Made by a program: the position numbers and the translations under genes. The notes under the pieces were generated by a model that saw only the letters and a list, made by a program, of their open reading frames with translations, searched no databases and had not been told where the DNA came from. From assembly GCA_000017645.1 (NCBI GenBank), contig CP000781.1:248001-312000 (forward strand): 64,000 nt of DNA. The letters run 5' to 3'. The number at the start of each line of letters is the position of its first letter. Position 1 is the stretch's first letter. This document shows, piece after piece, positions 1-7,313 of the stretch. Source of the DNA: Xanthobacter autotrophicus Py2. GTDB lineage: Bacteria; Pseudomonadota; Alphaproteobacteria; Rhizobiales; Xanthobacteraceae.

Positions 1-197
1 TCCACCAATTTGGACTGGTGCGCTGCCGGCACCCAGTCCTTCTTCTGCCGGGCGCCGCCATGGCCCCAGGCCTGCACGGTGCTGGGGCTGTTTACCCCGA
101 AGGCGGCGGCGAGTGCGGTCCAGTCGCCGTAGTGGCCGTGGTCGATCAGCAGCCTGAGCTTCTGATAGAGCGAGGGGATCTCGCCAAATTCAGACAT
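1..197 (-). CDS. Small hypothetical protein, C-terminus beyond window
   Basis: An open frame on the minus strand starts with ATG at 195-197 and runs off the left edge, giving at least 65 residues that begin MSEFGEIPSLYQKLRLLIDH. The middle (GDWTALAAAFGVNSPSTVQAWGHGG) reads like a short helix-turn-helix: a helix, a turn, then a possible recognition helix before a Trp-Gly stretch. I do not recognise the family. It is divergent from the SprT-like gene at 364 and shares an intergenic region with a perfect palindrome at 233-255, so it could be a local regulator; that is inference. Codon use is G/C-rich at third positions, consistent with real coding. Confidence 0.5.
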   Translation of the reverse strand, partial: MSEFGEIPSLYQKLRLLIDHGHYGDWTALAAAFGVNSPSTVQAWGHGGARQKKDWVPAAHQSKLV

Positions 198-232
198 CCG
201 CACGCTCGCCGAAGGAGAAGGGGCAAGCCCAG

Positions 233-255
233 TGTCCCAGATGTCATCTGGGACA
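233..255. promoter_or_regulatory. Perfect 10-bp inverted repeat, possible operator
   Basis: The arms TGTCCCAGAT and ATCTGGGACA flank a 3-base spacer. It lies in the gap between two divergent genes (starts at 197 and 364). Neither side has a T-run, so it is not an obvious terminator. An operator for the divergent pair is the simplest reading. A transposon-end remnant is an alternative. Confidence 0.4.
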
Positions 256-363
256 GGGCTGGGCAATGAAGTTCGAACACGTGCCATACCGAACGCAAGG
301 CTTCATCGCGCATTCCTTCGAAAAGCGAAGTGAAGCGCATTTCCCTGAGCCATCGGTGTCGCC

Positions 364-1158
364 ATGTTCGCACGCGAAGACATCTTATCAGAATTGGAGC
401 GTGGGGCGATTTCAGTCGTACGATCCAATCCAGACAGCCGATACAGGCGGCACCTGCTGCCGAGCATCGAAGCTGCCTTAGAACTACAATACGCCTACAC
501 GTATTTCAACGACGCCCTGTTCGGCGGTGCGTTGCCGCCCTGCATTTTGACCTATGTGCGCCGCCGGCGCTGCCTCGGCTATTTCGCCCCGGACCGCTTC
601 GAGCGCACCGACGGCGAGCAGGTCGGGGAGGTGGCCCTCAATCCCACTCATCTTGCGGCACGAGATGACCGCGACAGCCTGTCCACCCTGGTGCACGAAC
701 AGGTGCATGTCTGGCGGCACTATCTGGCGCCGCTGCGCCGGGGCGGCGTGCGCCGGACCACGGGCTACCATGACCGGGTGTGGGCCGACCGCATGGAGCG
801 TGCGGGCCTGATGCCTACGGACACTGGACGTCCGGGCGGCAAGCGCACCGGCAACCGGATGACCCACTACATCATCGCCGGCGGTGCCTTCGACACCGCG
901 TGCGCGGCACTGCTTGCGACAGGCTTCCGCATCAACTGGCACGACCATGTGCAGCGCAAGGGGTCATCCGGCGGCCCGGAGGCTGGGCCCGGCGTGGCGA
1001 AGGCCGACCGCATCAAGTTCTCCTGCCCGTCCTGCGACCTCAACGCCTGGGCGAAGCCTGCCGCGCATCTCACCTGCACGGACTGCCGCCTGCCCATGAG
1101 CGCGTCCGGACAGGCACCGTCATCGGCCCTCCCCCTCGTTCCCGCCATCCGGAGATAG
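364..1158 (+). CDS. SprT-like zinc metalloprotease of a mobile element
   Basis: This 264-residue protein has the SprT-like layout. An N-terminal helical part (about 40-65, including the phrase YTYFNDALFGGALPPC) precedes a zincin motif LVHEQVHVW near residues 110-118, which is the HExxH metal site and catalytic Glu. A C-terminal zinc ribbon follows around residues 220-240 (CPSC then CTDC). SprT/Spartan-fold proteins cleave DNA-bound proteins; copies in conjugative elements are common but their substrates are unknown. It starts a + strand run of closely packed genes; the next ATG is 3 bases after its stop. The assignment rests on the HExxH plus ribbon pairing. Confidence 0.75.
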   Translation: MFAREDILSELERGAISVVRSNPDSRYRRHLLPSIEAALELQYAYTYFNDALFGGALPPCILTYVRRRRCLGYFAPDRFERTDGEQVGEVALNPTHLAARDDRDSLSTLVHEQVHVWRHYLAPLRRGGVRRTTGYHDRVWADRMERAGLMPTDTGRPGGKRTGNRMTHYIIAGGAFDTACAALLATGFRINWHDHVQRKGSSGGPEAGPGVAKADRIKFSCPSCDLNAWAKPAAHLTCTDCRLPMSASGQAPSSALPLVPAIRR

Positions 1159-1161
1159 ACC

Positions 1162-2451
1162 ATGAATGATCCGTTTGACCACAGCGCCGCTGCTCCCCTG
1201 CGCCTTCCGCCCGGCCAGAAGCGGCCCCTCGACAAGACCATCATTGCGGCCGGCTCGGTGCTGTCCGGCGCCATGCTGGGGCTTGCGATGCCCAGCCTCG
1301 TGGGCGGCGAGGGAATCATGCCCCTGGTGAAAGCGGGCCTGCTGGCCGCGGGCGCGACCATCGTGTCCTACGGCATCAACCGTCTCGCCGTGGAGCGTGG
1401 CGCACCCCTTGCCGTGGTGGGGTACAAGTCCGCCGCGGTGCTCTCGGTGGTCGGCATCCTCGCTGTCGGCGGCGGGCTTTTCGGCGCCACCTATCCCGGG
1501 CTGGTGTACCGGGACGTGGAGCAACTGCGCCTCGAAGCCCATGGCCGCGCGCTTGCCACTTACGCCGCCACCCATGCCGAGGGCGCGGCGGGGGCCTCCC
1601 GGATCGCCCCGGCCATGGCGGCGATCCGGGATGACCTGGAGGCGAAGTTCGCCTGCGAGGTCGCTGCGTCGTGCGTGTCCGGCAAGGCCAAGGGTGGCCA
1701 TGGCAGCGTCGCTCGCGCGCTGGATGACAAGCGCGGGCGGGCTGCTGCGCTCCTCACCCAGGTCGAGCAGGGCGAGCGAGGCCGGGCCACCGCGCTGCGT
1801 ACCATCAATGCGCTCCAAGGCTCCTACGACCGGGCGGCGGCGTCCGAAGACCTTGCCGGCAAGGAGAAGCGGCGGGTGCTCCAGGGCATCGACCTGGAGC
1901 TGAAGCAGGCGGTAGCGGTGCTGGACGAGGCCGTGCCTGTCGCTTTGCTGACGGCCTACGGCGAGGAGCTCAAGGCTGGTGGTGAGCCTGCGCTGGCGGC
2001 GATCCTCCGCGGCCATGGGGCGAGCCTCGACCGCGTCATTGCCGGCCTGCCTGAGAAGGCTCCTGCCGCTCCGGCCTTCCCGAGGCCCACGGGGGTCTCG
2101 GACACCTTTTTCTATACCGGGCACTTCCTGCCCATCGCGGCCATCGCGGCCGTGACGGAATTGGTCTTTCCCGTGTCCCTGTGGCTCTACACCTACCTGG
2201 TGCTGTCGTGGGTGGTGACGCGCGACCAGCCGCGCCCGCACCGTGCGCCGAGCCCGGAAGAGGTGGCGCTGCAGGCGGTGCTGCCGACGCTGGGCTCCGT
2301 CGCCCGCAAGCGCCCGGTGCCCCTCATCGAAGCGCCCCCCACGACCGTCCCCGGCGAGGATGACGACGCGCCCGATCCCGAGCCTGCGCCCCGCGGCTAT
2401 GGCCGCCGCACCCGCACGCCCAACGGCCATGCCGGCACCGGCAAGGCCTGA
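1162..2451 (+). CDS. Multi-pass membrane protein with coiled middle, unknown function
   Basis: 429 residues. Three hydrophobic segments lie near residues 27-47, 53-73 and 90-115, followed by a charged, mostly helical soluble stretch (about 120-310). One or two more hydrophobic segments occur near 325-360 (HFLPIAAIAAVTELVFPVSLWLYTYLVLSWVV), and the tail is Pro/Arg-rich. I do not recognise the family. The topology suggests a periplasmic or cytosolic helical domain between two membrane anchors. It is packed between the SprT-like gene (3 bases upstream) and another small membrane gene, in the operon that leads to the coupling ATPase, so a role in the conjugation apparatus is likely but inferred. 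Confidence 0.6.
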   Translation: MNDPFDHSAAAPLRLPPGQKRPLDKTIIAAGSVLSGAMLGLAMPSLVGGEGIMPLVKAGLLAAGATIVSYGINRLAVERGAPLAVVGYKSAAVLSVVGILAVGGGLFGATYPGLVYRDVEQLRLEAHGRALATYAATHAEGAAGASRIAPAMAAIRDDLEAKFACEVAASCVSGKAKGGHGSVARALDDKRGRAAALLTQVEQGERGRATALRTINALQGSYDRAAASEDLAGKEKRRVLQGIDLELKQAVAVLDEAVPVALLTAYGEELKAGGEPALAAILRGHGASLDRVIAGLPEKAPAAPAFPRPTGVSDTFFYTGHFLPIAAIAAVTELVFPVSLWLYTYLVLSWVVTRDQPRPHRAPSPEEVALQAVLPTLGSVARKRPVPLIEAPPTTVPGEDDDAPDPEPAPRGYGRRTRTPNGHAGTGKA

Positions 2452-2476
2452 CTCCATCCCATCAGCGGAGACACCC

Positions 2477-3004
2477 ATGTTCGACATGTCCAACCTGCCG
2501 CTGTCCGGCGGACTCCTGGGCGCAGCGGCGCTTTATGCCGGGCTGAGCCTGTTCGTCACCGGACCGCTCGTCGGCGAGCGCATGGTGGAGAAGATGGACT
2601 GGGCCGGCACCTGTGCCGCCCAGATCCGGACGGCCGCCGAGGCCCAACGCCCCGAGGCCACACCGTCGCCGCGTCTCGACTGCGGCGCCCTGCTCGGCGG
2701 CTTCCTCGGGCGGGATGGCGCGAAGCTCTGCGCTGCCTATGGCCCGCTGCTCGATCCCATCGGCCGGGCGCAGGATGCCGCCGAGGCCGCAAAGCGCAGC
2801 TTCGACCGGCAGCGGCTCGAACATGCCGCCGCCGGCGCCACCACCCGGTGCGACTGTGCCTCGGCCACGACGCTGGAGAATCGCAGGGTCGCGCTGGCGC
2901 TCCATGCCGGGAGTGCCCGGTTCATCACGCCCCCATCCATCCGCACCCTGCGCAGCGACCTCATGACGTCGCTCGCCAGCCCCGCCTGCGCACTGAAGGG
3001 ATAG
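2477..3004 (+). CDS. Small hypothetical membrane-anchored protein
   Basis: 175 residues from ATG at 2477, chosen because it follows the previous stop by 25 bases and an in-frame longer version would overlap the upstream gene. One hydrophobic segment near residues 7-30 (LPLSGGLLGAAALYAGLSLFVTG) would anchor it. The rest is soluble, with several cysteines (CAAQ, LDCGALL, LCAAYG, CDCA, ACALKG), suggesting a disulfide-bearing periplasmic domain. No family is recognised. It belongs to the same tightly spaced operon; the next gene starts 4 bases after its stop. Confidence 0.55.
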   Translation: MFDMSNLPLSGGLLGAAALYAGLSLFVTGPLVGERMVEKMDWAGTCAAQIRTAAEAQRPEATPSPRLDCGALLGGFLGRDGAKLCAAYGPLLDPIGRAQDAAEAAKRSFDRQRLEHAAAGATTRCDCASATTLENRRVALALHAGSARFITPPSIRTLRSDLMTSLASPACALKG

Positions 3005-3008
3005 GCCC

Positions 3009-3386
3009 ATGATCCTCGGACATCTTCATATCGACGAGACCCAGGGTGCGGTCAGCACCCATCGGGACTCCTACCGCCTGGCCACCCTGAGCGTGGTGTC
3101 GGTGCGCCGGCCCTTCCTCGGCGGCGGCCTGCTCGCCGGGGCTGGAAGCGCGGCCTTCGTCGCCGGCTTTGCCGACCTGCTCTACGCCCATGAGATCGCC
3201 ATCGTCCTATTTGCCGGCGCGCTCGCCGTGGTCTTCGGCATCGAGGTCGGCCAACTCCGGCTGCTGTCGCGGGACCTGCGCGGCTCCGACCTCTCCGAGG
3301 CCATCTGGGGCCGCTATGCCAGCCTCAATGGCGTGCGTCTCGCCATAGCCACAGCCATGCACCGCACGAAGGGAGGGCCCGCCTGA
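3009..3386 (+). CDS. Small membrane protein of the conjugation operon
   Basis: 125 residues. A beta-rich N-terminal stretch (residues 1-35) precedes two closely spaced hydrophobic segments near 37-55 and 58-78 (LLAGAGSAAFVAGFADLLYAHEIAIVLFAGALAVVFGI). A basic cytosolic tail follows. Its stop overlaps the start of the next gene (TGATG), so the two are translationally coupled. It precedes a coupling ATPase that lacks its own membrane segments, so it may supply part of the missing anchor; that is inference. Confidence 0.6.
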   Translation: MILGHLHIDETQGAVSTHRDSYRLATLSVVSVRRPFLGGGLLAGAGSAAFVAGFADLLYAHEIAIVLFAGALAVVFGIEVGQLRLLSRDLRGSDLSEAIWGRYASLNGVRLAIATAMHRTKGGPA

Positions 3387-3703
3387 TGCGCCCGCGCTCC
3401 ATATCCCCGTTCCCCTCCACCTTCGGGACCACCGTCGCCATCAACGCGAAGCTCACCATGGCCTCGCTGTTCGGCTGGGCCGCCTTCGCCATGTGGCCCG
3501 GCAGCTTCGACTGGTGGGGCTTCTGGCTGCTGGCCGGCTTCTGCGCCGTCGCCGCCGTGGGTCTGGCTATCGAGGCTGTCCGGCTGATGGTCCAGGTCTA
3601 CCAGCGCGAGCGGATAATCGAGGCCTATCTGGCCCTCGGCGGCGCGGCAAAATCCTCCGAGATGGCGAGCGATGCCCGCCTGCGCGACGCGGGGATGCGC
3701 TGA
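3386..3703 (+). CDS. Small two-TM membrane protein next to coupling ATPase
   Basis: 105 residues with two hydrophobic segments, about 23-40 (AKLTMASLFGWAAFAMW) and 46-70 (WGFWLLAGFCAVAAVGLAIEAVRLM), and a charged helical tail. Its stop overlaps the ATG of the coupling ATPase (TGATG at 3701-3705). VirD4 proteins normally carry an N-terminal two-helix membrane hairpin followed by the ATPase. Here the hairpin appears as a separate, coupled gene directly upstream, so this protein is a candidate for a split membrane domain. No named family is recognised. Confidence 0.6.
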   Translation: MRPRSISPFPSTFGTTVAINAKLTMASLFGWAAFAMWPGSFDWWGFWLLAGFCAVAAVGLAIEAVRLMVQVYQRERIIEAYLALGGAAKSSEMASDARLRDAGMR

Positions 3704-5106
3704 TGGCCAAGACGCTGATGACCCAGCCCGTAAAGCGCATCCTCGGCACCGGCTTCGACGGCAAGCCGATCTTCGCCCCGCGCCACTCCCATGCCTTGCT
3801 GCTCGCTGCGGCCGGCGGCGGCAAGACCACCTGCGGCGCCGTCCCCTGGCTCCAGTCCCTCGTGGCCGACACCGATACCGGCCGCGCCCTCGTCATCACC
3901 GATTCCAAGGAAGGCGAGATCGCCGCCCAGTGCGCCGACATGTGCGCCAAGGCCGGACGCACCGTCGCCATCATCGATGGCTTCGGCGTGCTCGACGCCC
4001 ATTGGGGCGGGACCAATCCCTACACCGTCTCCCTCAACCCCATGGGGGCGGTGGTCTCCTCCTTCGTGAAGGCCAACGGCGAGCTCATCTTCTCCACCGA
4101 GAACGCCAACCAGGCCCTCATCGAGGAGCCGCCCCGGGACCAGCGCAATACCTATTGGCGGGACGAACCCCGCACGCTCGGAGAGTTCTGCACTTGCGTG
4201 TTGCTCAAGCGCAATCCCAGGCTCGCCACCCCCGGCGGGGTCTGGTCCATCCTGTCCGATCCCAAGCTCCTGCTCGATATGGCGCAGGTGGAAGCGGAAG
4301 AGGGCGACGACTATCTGCGCGCCCTCGCGCTCCATGTGCTCGGCATGGCCCGCAACGAGGAGCACTTCCCCCAGCACCGGGCCGCGGCGTTGAAGGCCCT
4401 GCGCGTCTATGCGGCGAGCTCGCCGCTGCACCGGGCGGGCGTCGGCGCCACCCGCACCCATGAGGACCTGATCCGCCAGAAAGCGGTGATCTTCCTGGTC
4501 GGCCCGGTGCGCCACATGGAGCGGCTCGGCGCCGACTACGCCCTGCATTTGCAGTCCTTCATGGAGGTGGTGCTCAGCGGCAGGGCACCGCCCGTCACCT
4601 TCATCCTCGACGAGTTCACCAACGCGCCGCTGAAAGCTCTCGTCTCCCAGCTCACCACCATGCGCGGCTACGGAGGAAACTGCCTCATGATCGCCCAGTC
4701 GAGATCCGAGATCCAGCGCCGGTACGGCGACAAGGAAACCCTCACCATCGAGGAGAATGCCGTCGTCAAGCAATGGTTCGGCTTCTCCTCCTTCGAGGAG
4801 GCCGAGCGGGTGTCCCACGCCATCGGCGAGGCGCTGGCGGTGTCCCGCGCCCTCGGCATCCAAAGCGGCCAGTTCGGCGTCTCCAGCAACTATTCCACCG
4901 CCAAGGAACGCCTGTTCACAGCGGAGGAGTTGATGCGCCTGCCCCCGGACGAGCAGGTCATCCATGTGAAGGACGTGGGCTTCATCCATTGCCGCAAGAT
5001 CCGCCAGAACGAGATCGCCCCGTACTGCTTCGATCTCGCCCCCAACCCGCTGGAAGGCGGGCTGCTGGCGCCTGATCCCAAGGTGTGGCTGGAGGGCGGG
5101 CGATGA
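3703..5106 (+). CDS. VirD4/TraG-type conjugative coupling ATPase (short form)
   Basis: 467 residues starting at ATG 3703, which overlaps the upstream stop. A Walker A motif sits near residues 36-44 (AAGGGKTTCG). A Walker B-like acidic motif (FILDEFTNA) lies near 300, followed by MRGYGGNCLMIAQSRSEIQ, typical of the T4SS DNA-transfer ATPase family. Such proteins bring the relaxase-DNA complex to the type IV secretion channel. VirD4 homologues usually exceed 600 residues and carry N-terminal transmembrane helices; this one has none, while two tiny upstream genes encode membrane hairpins. No VirB-type channel genes are visible in the window. Confidence 0.85.
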   Translation: MAKTLMTQPVKRILGTGFDGKPIFAPRHSHALLLAAAGGGKTTCGAVPWLQSLVADTDTGRALVITDSKEGEIAAQCADMCAKAGRTVAIIDGFGVLDAHWGGTNPYTVSLNPMGAVVSSFVKANGELIFSTENANQALIEEPPRDQRNTYWRDEPRTLGEFCTCVLLKRNPRLATPGGVWSILSDPKLLLDMAQVEAEEGDDYLRALALHVLGMARNEEHFPQHRAAALKALRVYAASSPLHRAGVGATRTHEDLIRQKAVIFLVGPVRHMERLGADYALHLQSFMEVVLSGRAPPVTFILDEFTNAPLKALVSQLTTMRGYGGNCLMIAQSRSEIQRRYGDKETLTIEENAVVKQWFGFSSFEEAERVSHAIGEALAVSRALGIQSGQFGVSSNYSTAKERLFTAEELMRLPPDEQVIHVKDVGFIHCRKIRQNEIAPYCFDLAPNPLEGGLLAPDPKVWLEGGR

Positions 5107-5372
5107 GACGGGCCTGGCTGCTGCGCGCGAGCTACTTCATCTGGGTCATCATCCCTGCGGGGCTCTACCTGCTGCTCCAGACGGCAGGGACGCCCCACGT
5201 CATCTGGTCCTATGACTGGCGGCCCCTTGGTCCCGGCAGCCATGGGGACCCCTCCCGCCGATACTACATCCGCTGCACCTATATCGGCACGACCGGCGCC
5301 CTCACCGAATATCCCACCGACGGCACCTGCGGCACCATCCGCTTCGCCAGGCCCCGGAGGGCGGCACGATGA
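5103..5372 (+). CDS. Small secreted or membrane-anchored hypothetical protein
   Basis: 89 residues from an ATG that overlaps the coupling-ATPase stop (ATGA). One N-terminal hydrophobic stretch (residues 5-25, LLRASYFIWVIIPAGLYLLLQ) could be an uncleaved signal or single anchor. The remainder (about 60 residues) has two cysteines (IRCTYIG and DGTCGTI) and Trp/Tyr-rich strands, suggesting a small periplasmic domain. The last gene of the plus-strand operon before an oppositely oriented small gene. Function unknown. Confidence 0.55.
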   Translation: MRRAWLLRASYFIWVIIPAGLYLLLQTAGTPHVIWSYDWRPLGPGSHGDPSRRYYIRCTYIGTTGALTEYPTDGTCGTIRFARPRRAAR

Positions 5373-5377
5373 GGCCT

Positions 5378-5632
5378 CTATTTCACCACCTTCAGCCAGG
5401 GCGTCGACGGCCGGCGCGCCAGCTTGTGGCGCCGGGACAGCTCCCGGCAGGCCATCATCTTCAGGCCGAACAGGATGTCCTCGCGCGGGACCTGCCCGGT
5501 CTCGATCTTGGCATCGCACACGGACCTGTATTCCAGCACGAGGCAGAACGGCTTGATCTCGCGCCAGAACTCTTCATAGGTCATGGGGTCAAGCCACGTC
5601 TCTACATCATCAATATATCTGAAATCTTGCAT
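5378..5632 (-). CDS. Small conserved-looking protein on the opposite strand
   Basis: 84 residues from ATG 5632 (MQDFRYIDDVETWLDPMTYEEFWREI...). Third codon positions are nearly all G or C throughout the second half, and the residue composition is protein-like (aromatic and acidic N-terminus, basic Cys-containing C-terminus), so this is likely a real gene although it sits antisense to its neighbours. No clear ribosome site precedes the chosen start; in-frame ATGs upstream (for example 5683) would overlap the divergent gene at 5694. Family not recognised. It would be divergently transcribed from 5694. Confidence 0.5.
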   Translation of the reverse strand: MQDFRYIDDVETWLDPMTYEEFWREIKPFCLVLEYRSVCDAKIETGQVPREDILFGLKMMACRELSRRHKLARRPSTPWLKVVK

Positions 5633-5693
5633 GGGAAGAGTGTCGCAGATCGCGATGACCAAATGCAAATTCAGGATGGTCATGGAGGGTTTG

Positions 5694-6176
5694 ATGTCTG
5701 AAAGCCTCATCCACGAGATCCGCGACAGCTTCCGCAAGGCGTCCCTCCGGGCCGAGGCCGCCCGCGGCTTGAAGGGCTATGACTGGAAAACCTACCGCAC
5801 GATCTACGCGGAGAGCGTGGAGCGCCAGGGCGCCGCGGAGCAGGCCTATCGCGACACCTATGACCTGCGCGTGGAAGCCGCGCGCCGGTGGCTGATCGAC
5901 CAGGCCGGCGAGCGCAAAGGCCCCTCGCTGATCCTGCGCTGGTTCGGCCGCGACGGCTTCGACCGGGCCGAGATCGAGCGCCAGGCCCATCGCATGGTCC
6001 AGGACAACCACCAGCGCACCCTGGCGCGGATCGAGGCCGAGCGCGACACGCGCATCGACACGCTCCTGCACCAGGCCGAACGCCGCAAGGACATGTCGGA
6101 GCAGGTGAAGCAGGACTTTAGCAAGGCTGCCGACCGCCGCTCCGGCACGGGCCGGCGAAAAGGGCCGCAAAGGTAA
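5694..6176 (+). CDS. Charged helical protein, unknown function
   Basis: 160 residues from ATG 5694, which has a GGAGG about 6 bases upstream; an earlier in-frame start lacks this. The protein is almost entirely charged helix: LIHEIRDSFRKASLRAEAARGL, then repeated heptad-like stretches (QAHRMVQDNHQRTLARIEAERDTRIDTLLHQAERRKDMSEQVKQDF), predicting a long coiled coil. The tail is basic. It is followed by about 110 bases and another helical gene. No family recognised; a structural or DNA-associated accessory of the element is possible. Confidence 0.55.
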   Translation: MSESLIHEIRDSFRKASLRAEAARGLKGYDWKTYRTIYAESVERQGAAEQAYRDTYDLRVEAARRWLIDQAGERKGPSLILRWFGRDGFDRAEIERQAHRMVQDNHQRTLARIEAERDTRIDTLLHQAERRKDMSEQVKQDFSKAADRRSGTGRRKGPQR

Positions 6177-6289
6177 ACGGAAGACTTACGGAAAGTCGAA
6201 ATCCGCCCTCGCAAGCAGAAAAAGCTTGCAATTGATAGGAATACCATCCTAGTGTTCTTCTTTTGTTCCACCTGAAAGGAGAAATAACC

Positions 6290-6955
6290 ATGAACGACCA
6301 CAACAACGCAAGTAAAAAAGACCGCATCCCCGCCGCCCGGGAAAGCTTCTCCGGGCGCCTCCTCACCGATCGCCAGTTCGACGAGGCCATCGCCATCACC
6401 ACTATCATCGAGCAGGAGATCCGTCAGTCCGGCTCCTTCAAGGAGAAGCTCGGGGACTATTCCTACGCCTTCGCCCGCACCCAGACCTTCGATGTCATCA
6501 AGGCGGAAGGCATCATCCGCGATCTCTTCAAGGAGCGCACCGGCCAGTCCATGAACCAGATGCGCGAGGACATCGCCAAGCGCGAGGAGGCCATCACCGA
6601 CACCCAGCGGGCCGAGGCCTACGCCCGGGCCTGCGCCATCGGCGAGCTGATGGCGGATAGCCCCAAGATGTCATTCCACCGCGCCTTCACCCACCAGGCC
6701 AAGCAGCTGGGCGAGGCCGTGGGCGTCACCGACGCCTGCGCCCGCCGCCTCATGCGGGAGGAGTTCAACGCCGCCGAGGGCTCCGAGCTCCAGGCCTGGG
6801 GCAAGGAGCTGGACGAGACCATCTACCGCCCGCAGATCGAGGCGGAGAAAACCGAGCGGTCGAATTCCCGGTCCAAGGATGATGAGTCCTCCGGGCCGCC
6901 ATCCAGGTCGCCCCGCATGGCCCGTGCCGCCTTCCGCCGTTCAGGTCCCCAATAG
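6290..6955 (+). CDS. Helical hypothetical protein of the element
   Basis: 221 residues from ATG 6290, preceded by AAAGGAG at ideal spacing. The upstream 110 bases are unusually AT-rich for this window and probably contain its promoter. The sequence is mostly charged helices (residues 25-180), with a short Gly/Ala-poor middle (EAVGVTDACARRLMREEF) and a disordered Ser/Arg-rich tail after residue 185. I see no catalytic motif and do not recognise the family. It is followed after 10 bases by a small gene that overlaps the serine recombinase, so the three may be co-expressed. Confidence 0.55.
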   Translation: MNDHNNASKKDRIPAARESFSGRLLTDRQFDEAIAITTIIEQEIRQSGSFKEKLGDYSYAFARTQTFDVIKAEGIIRDLFKERTGQSMNQMREDIAKREEAITDTQRAEAYARACAIGELMADSPKMSFHRAFTHQAKQLGEAVGVTDACARRLMREEFNAAEGSELQAWGKELDETIYRPQIEAEKTERSNSRSKDDESSGPPSRSPRMARAAFRRSGPQ

Positions 6956-6965
6956 ATAGGGGGCG

Positions 6966-7313
6966 ATGATGAAAAGCGATTTCGGGCAGAACGCCGGATC
7001 GCCCCTCGCGGAGGAGGAGGCCGTGCCGCCCAGACCTGCGGCACGGCCCAGCCTCACCTTCGATGCGGCGCTTTATGACCGCTACCTCGCCGAGAGCGGC
7101 CTGAGCCAGGAGCAGAAGCGGGAGTTCCTGGAGACCCTGTGGGCCATCATCGTCGGCTTCGTCGAGCTGGGCTTCGGCGTCGATCCCGTCGCCCACGCGC
7201 TCCTTGGCTGTGGGCGAGATGAGGAAACCGGACCACCGGATGAGGGCTCTGTGGTACTATGGGAGGGTGATGCGAAAGCAGAGGAGACACAACAGGAAGG
7301 AGACGACACATGA
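6966..7313 (+). CDS. Small acidic protein coupled to serine recombinase
   Basis: 115 residues. The core (residues 30-80: SLTFDAALYDRYLAESGLSQEQKREFLETLWAIIVGFVELGFGVDPV) is a compact helical segment, and the tail is acidic and disordered. The stop overlaps the recombinase ATG (ATGA at 7310-7313), so the pair is translationally coupled. Small acidic proteins upstream of large serine recombinases could act as directionality or stability factors, but nothing in the sequence shows that. Family not recognised with certainty. Confidence 0.6.
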   Translation: MMKSDFGQNAGSPLAEEEAVPPRPAARPSLTFDAALYDRYLAESGLSQEQKREFLETLWAIIVGFVELGFGVDPVAHALLGCGRDEETGPPDEGSVVLWEGDAKAEETQQEGDDT

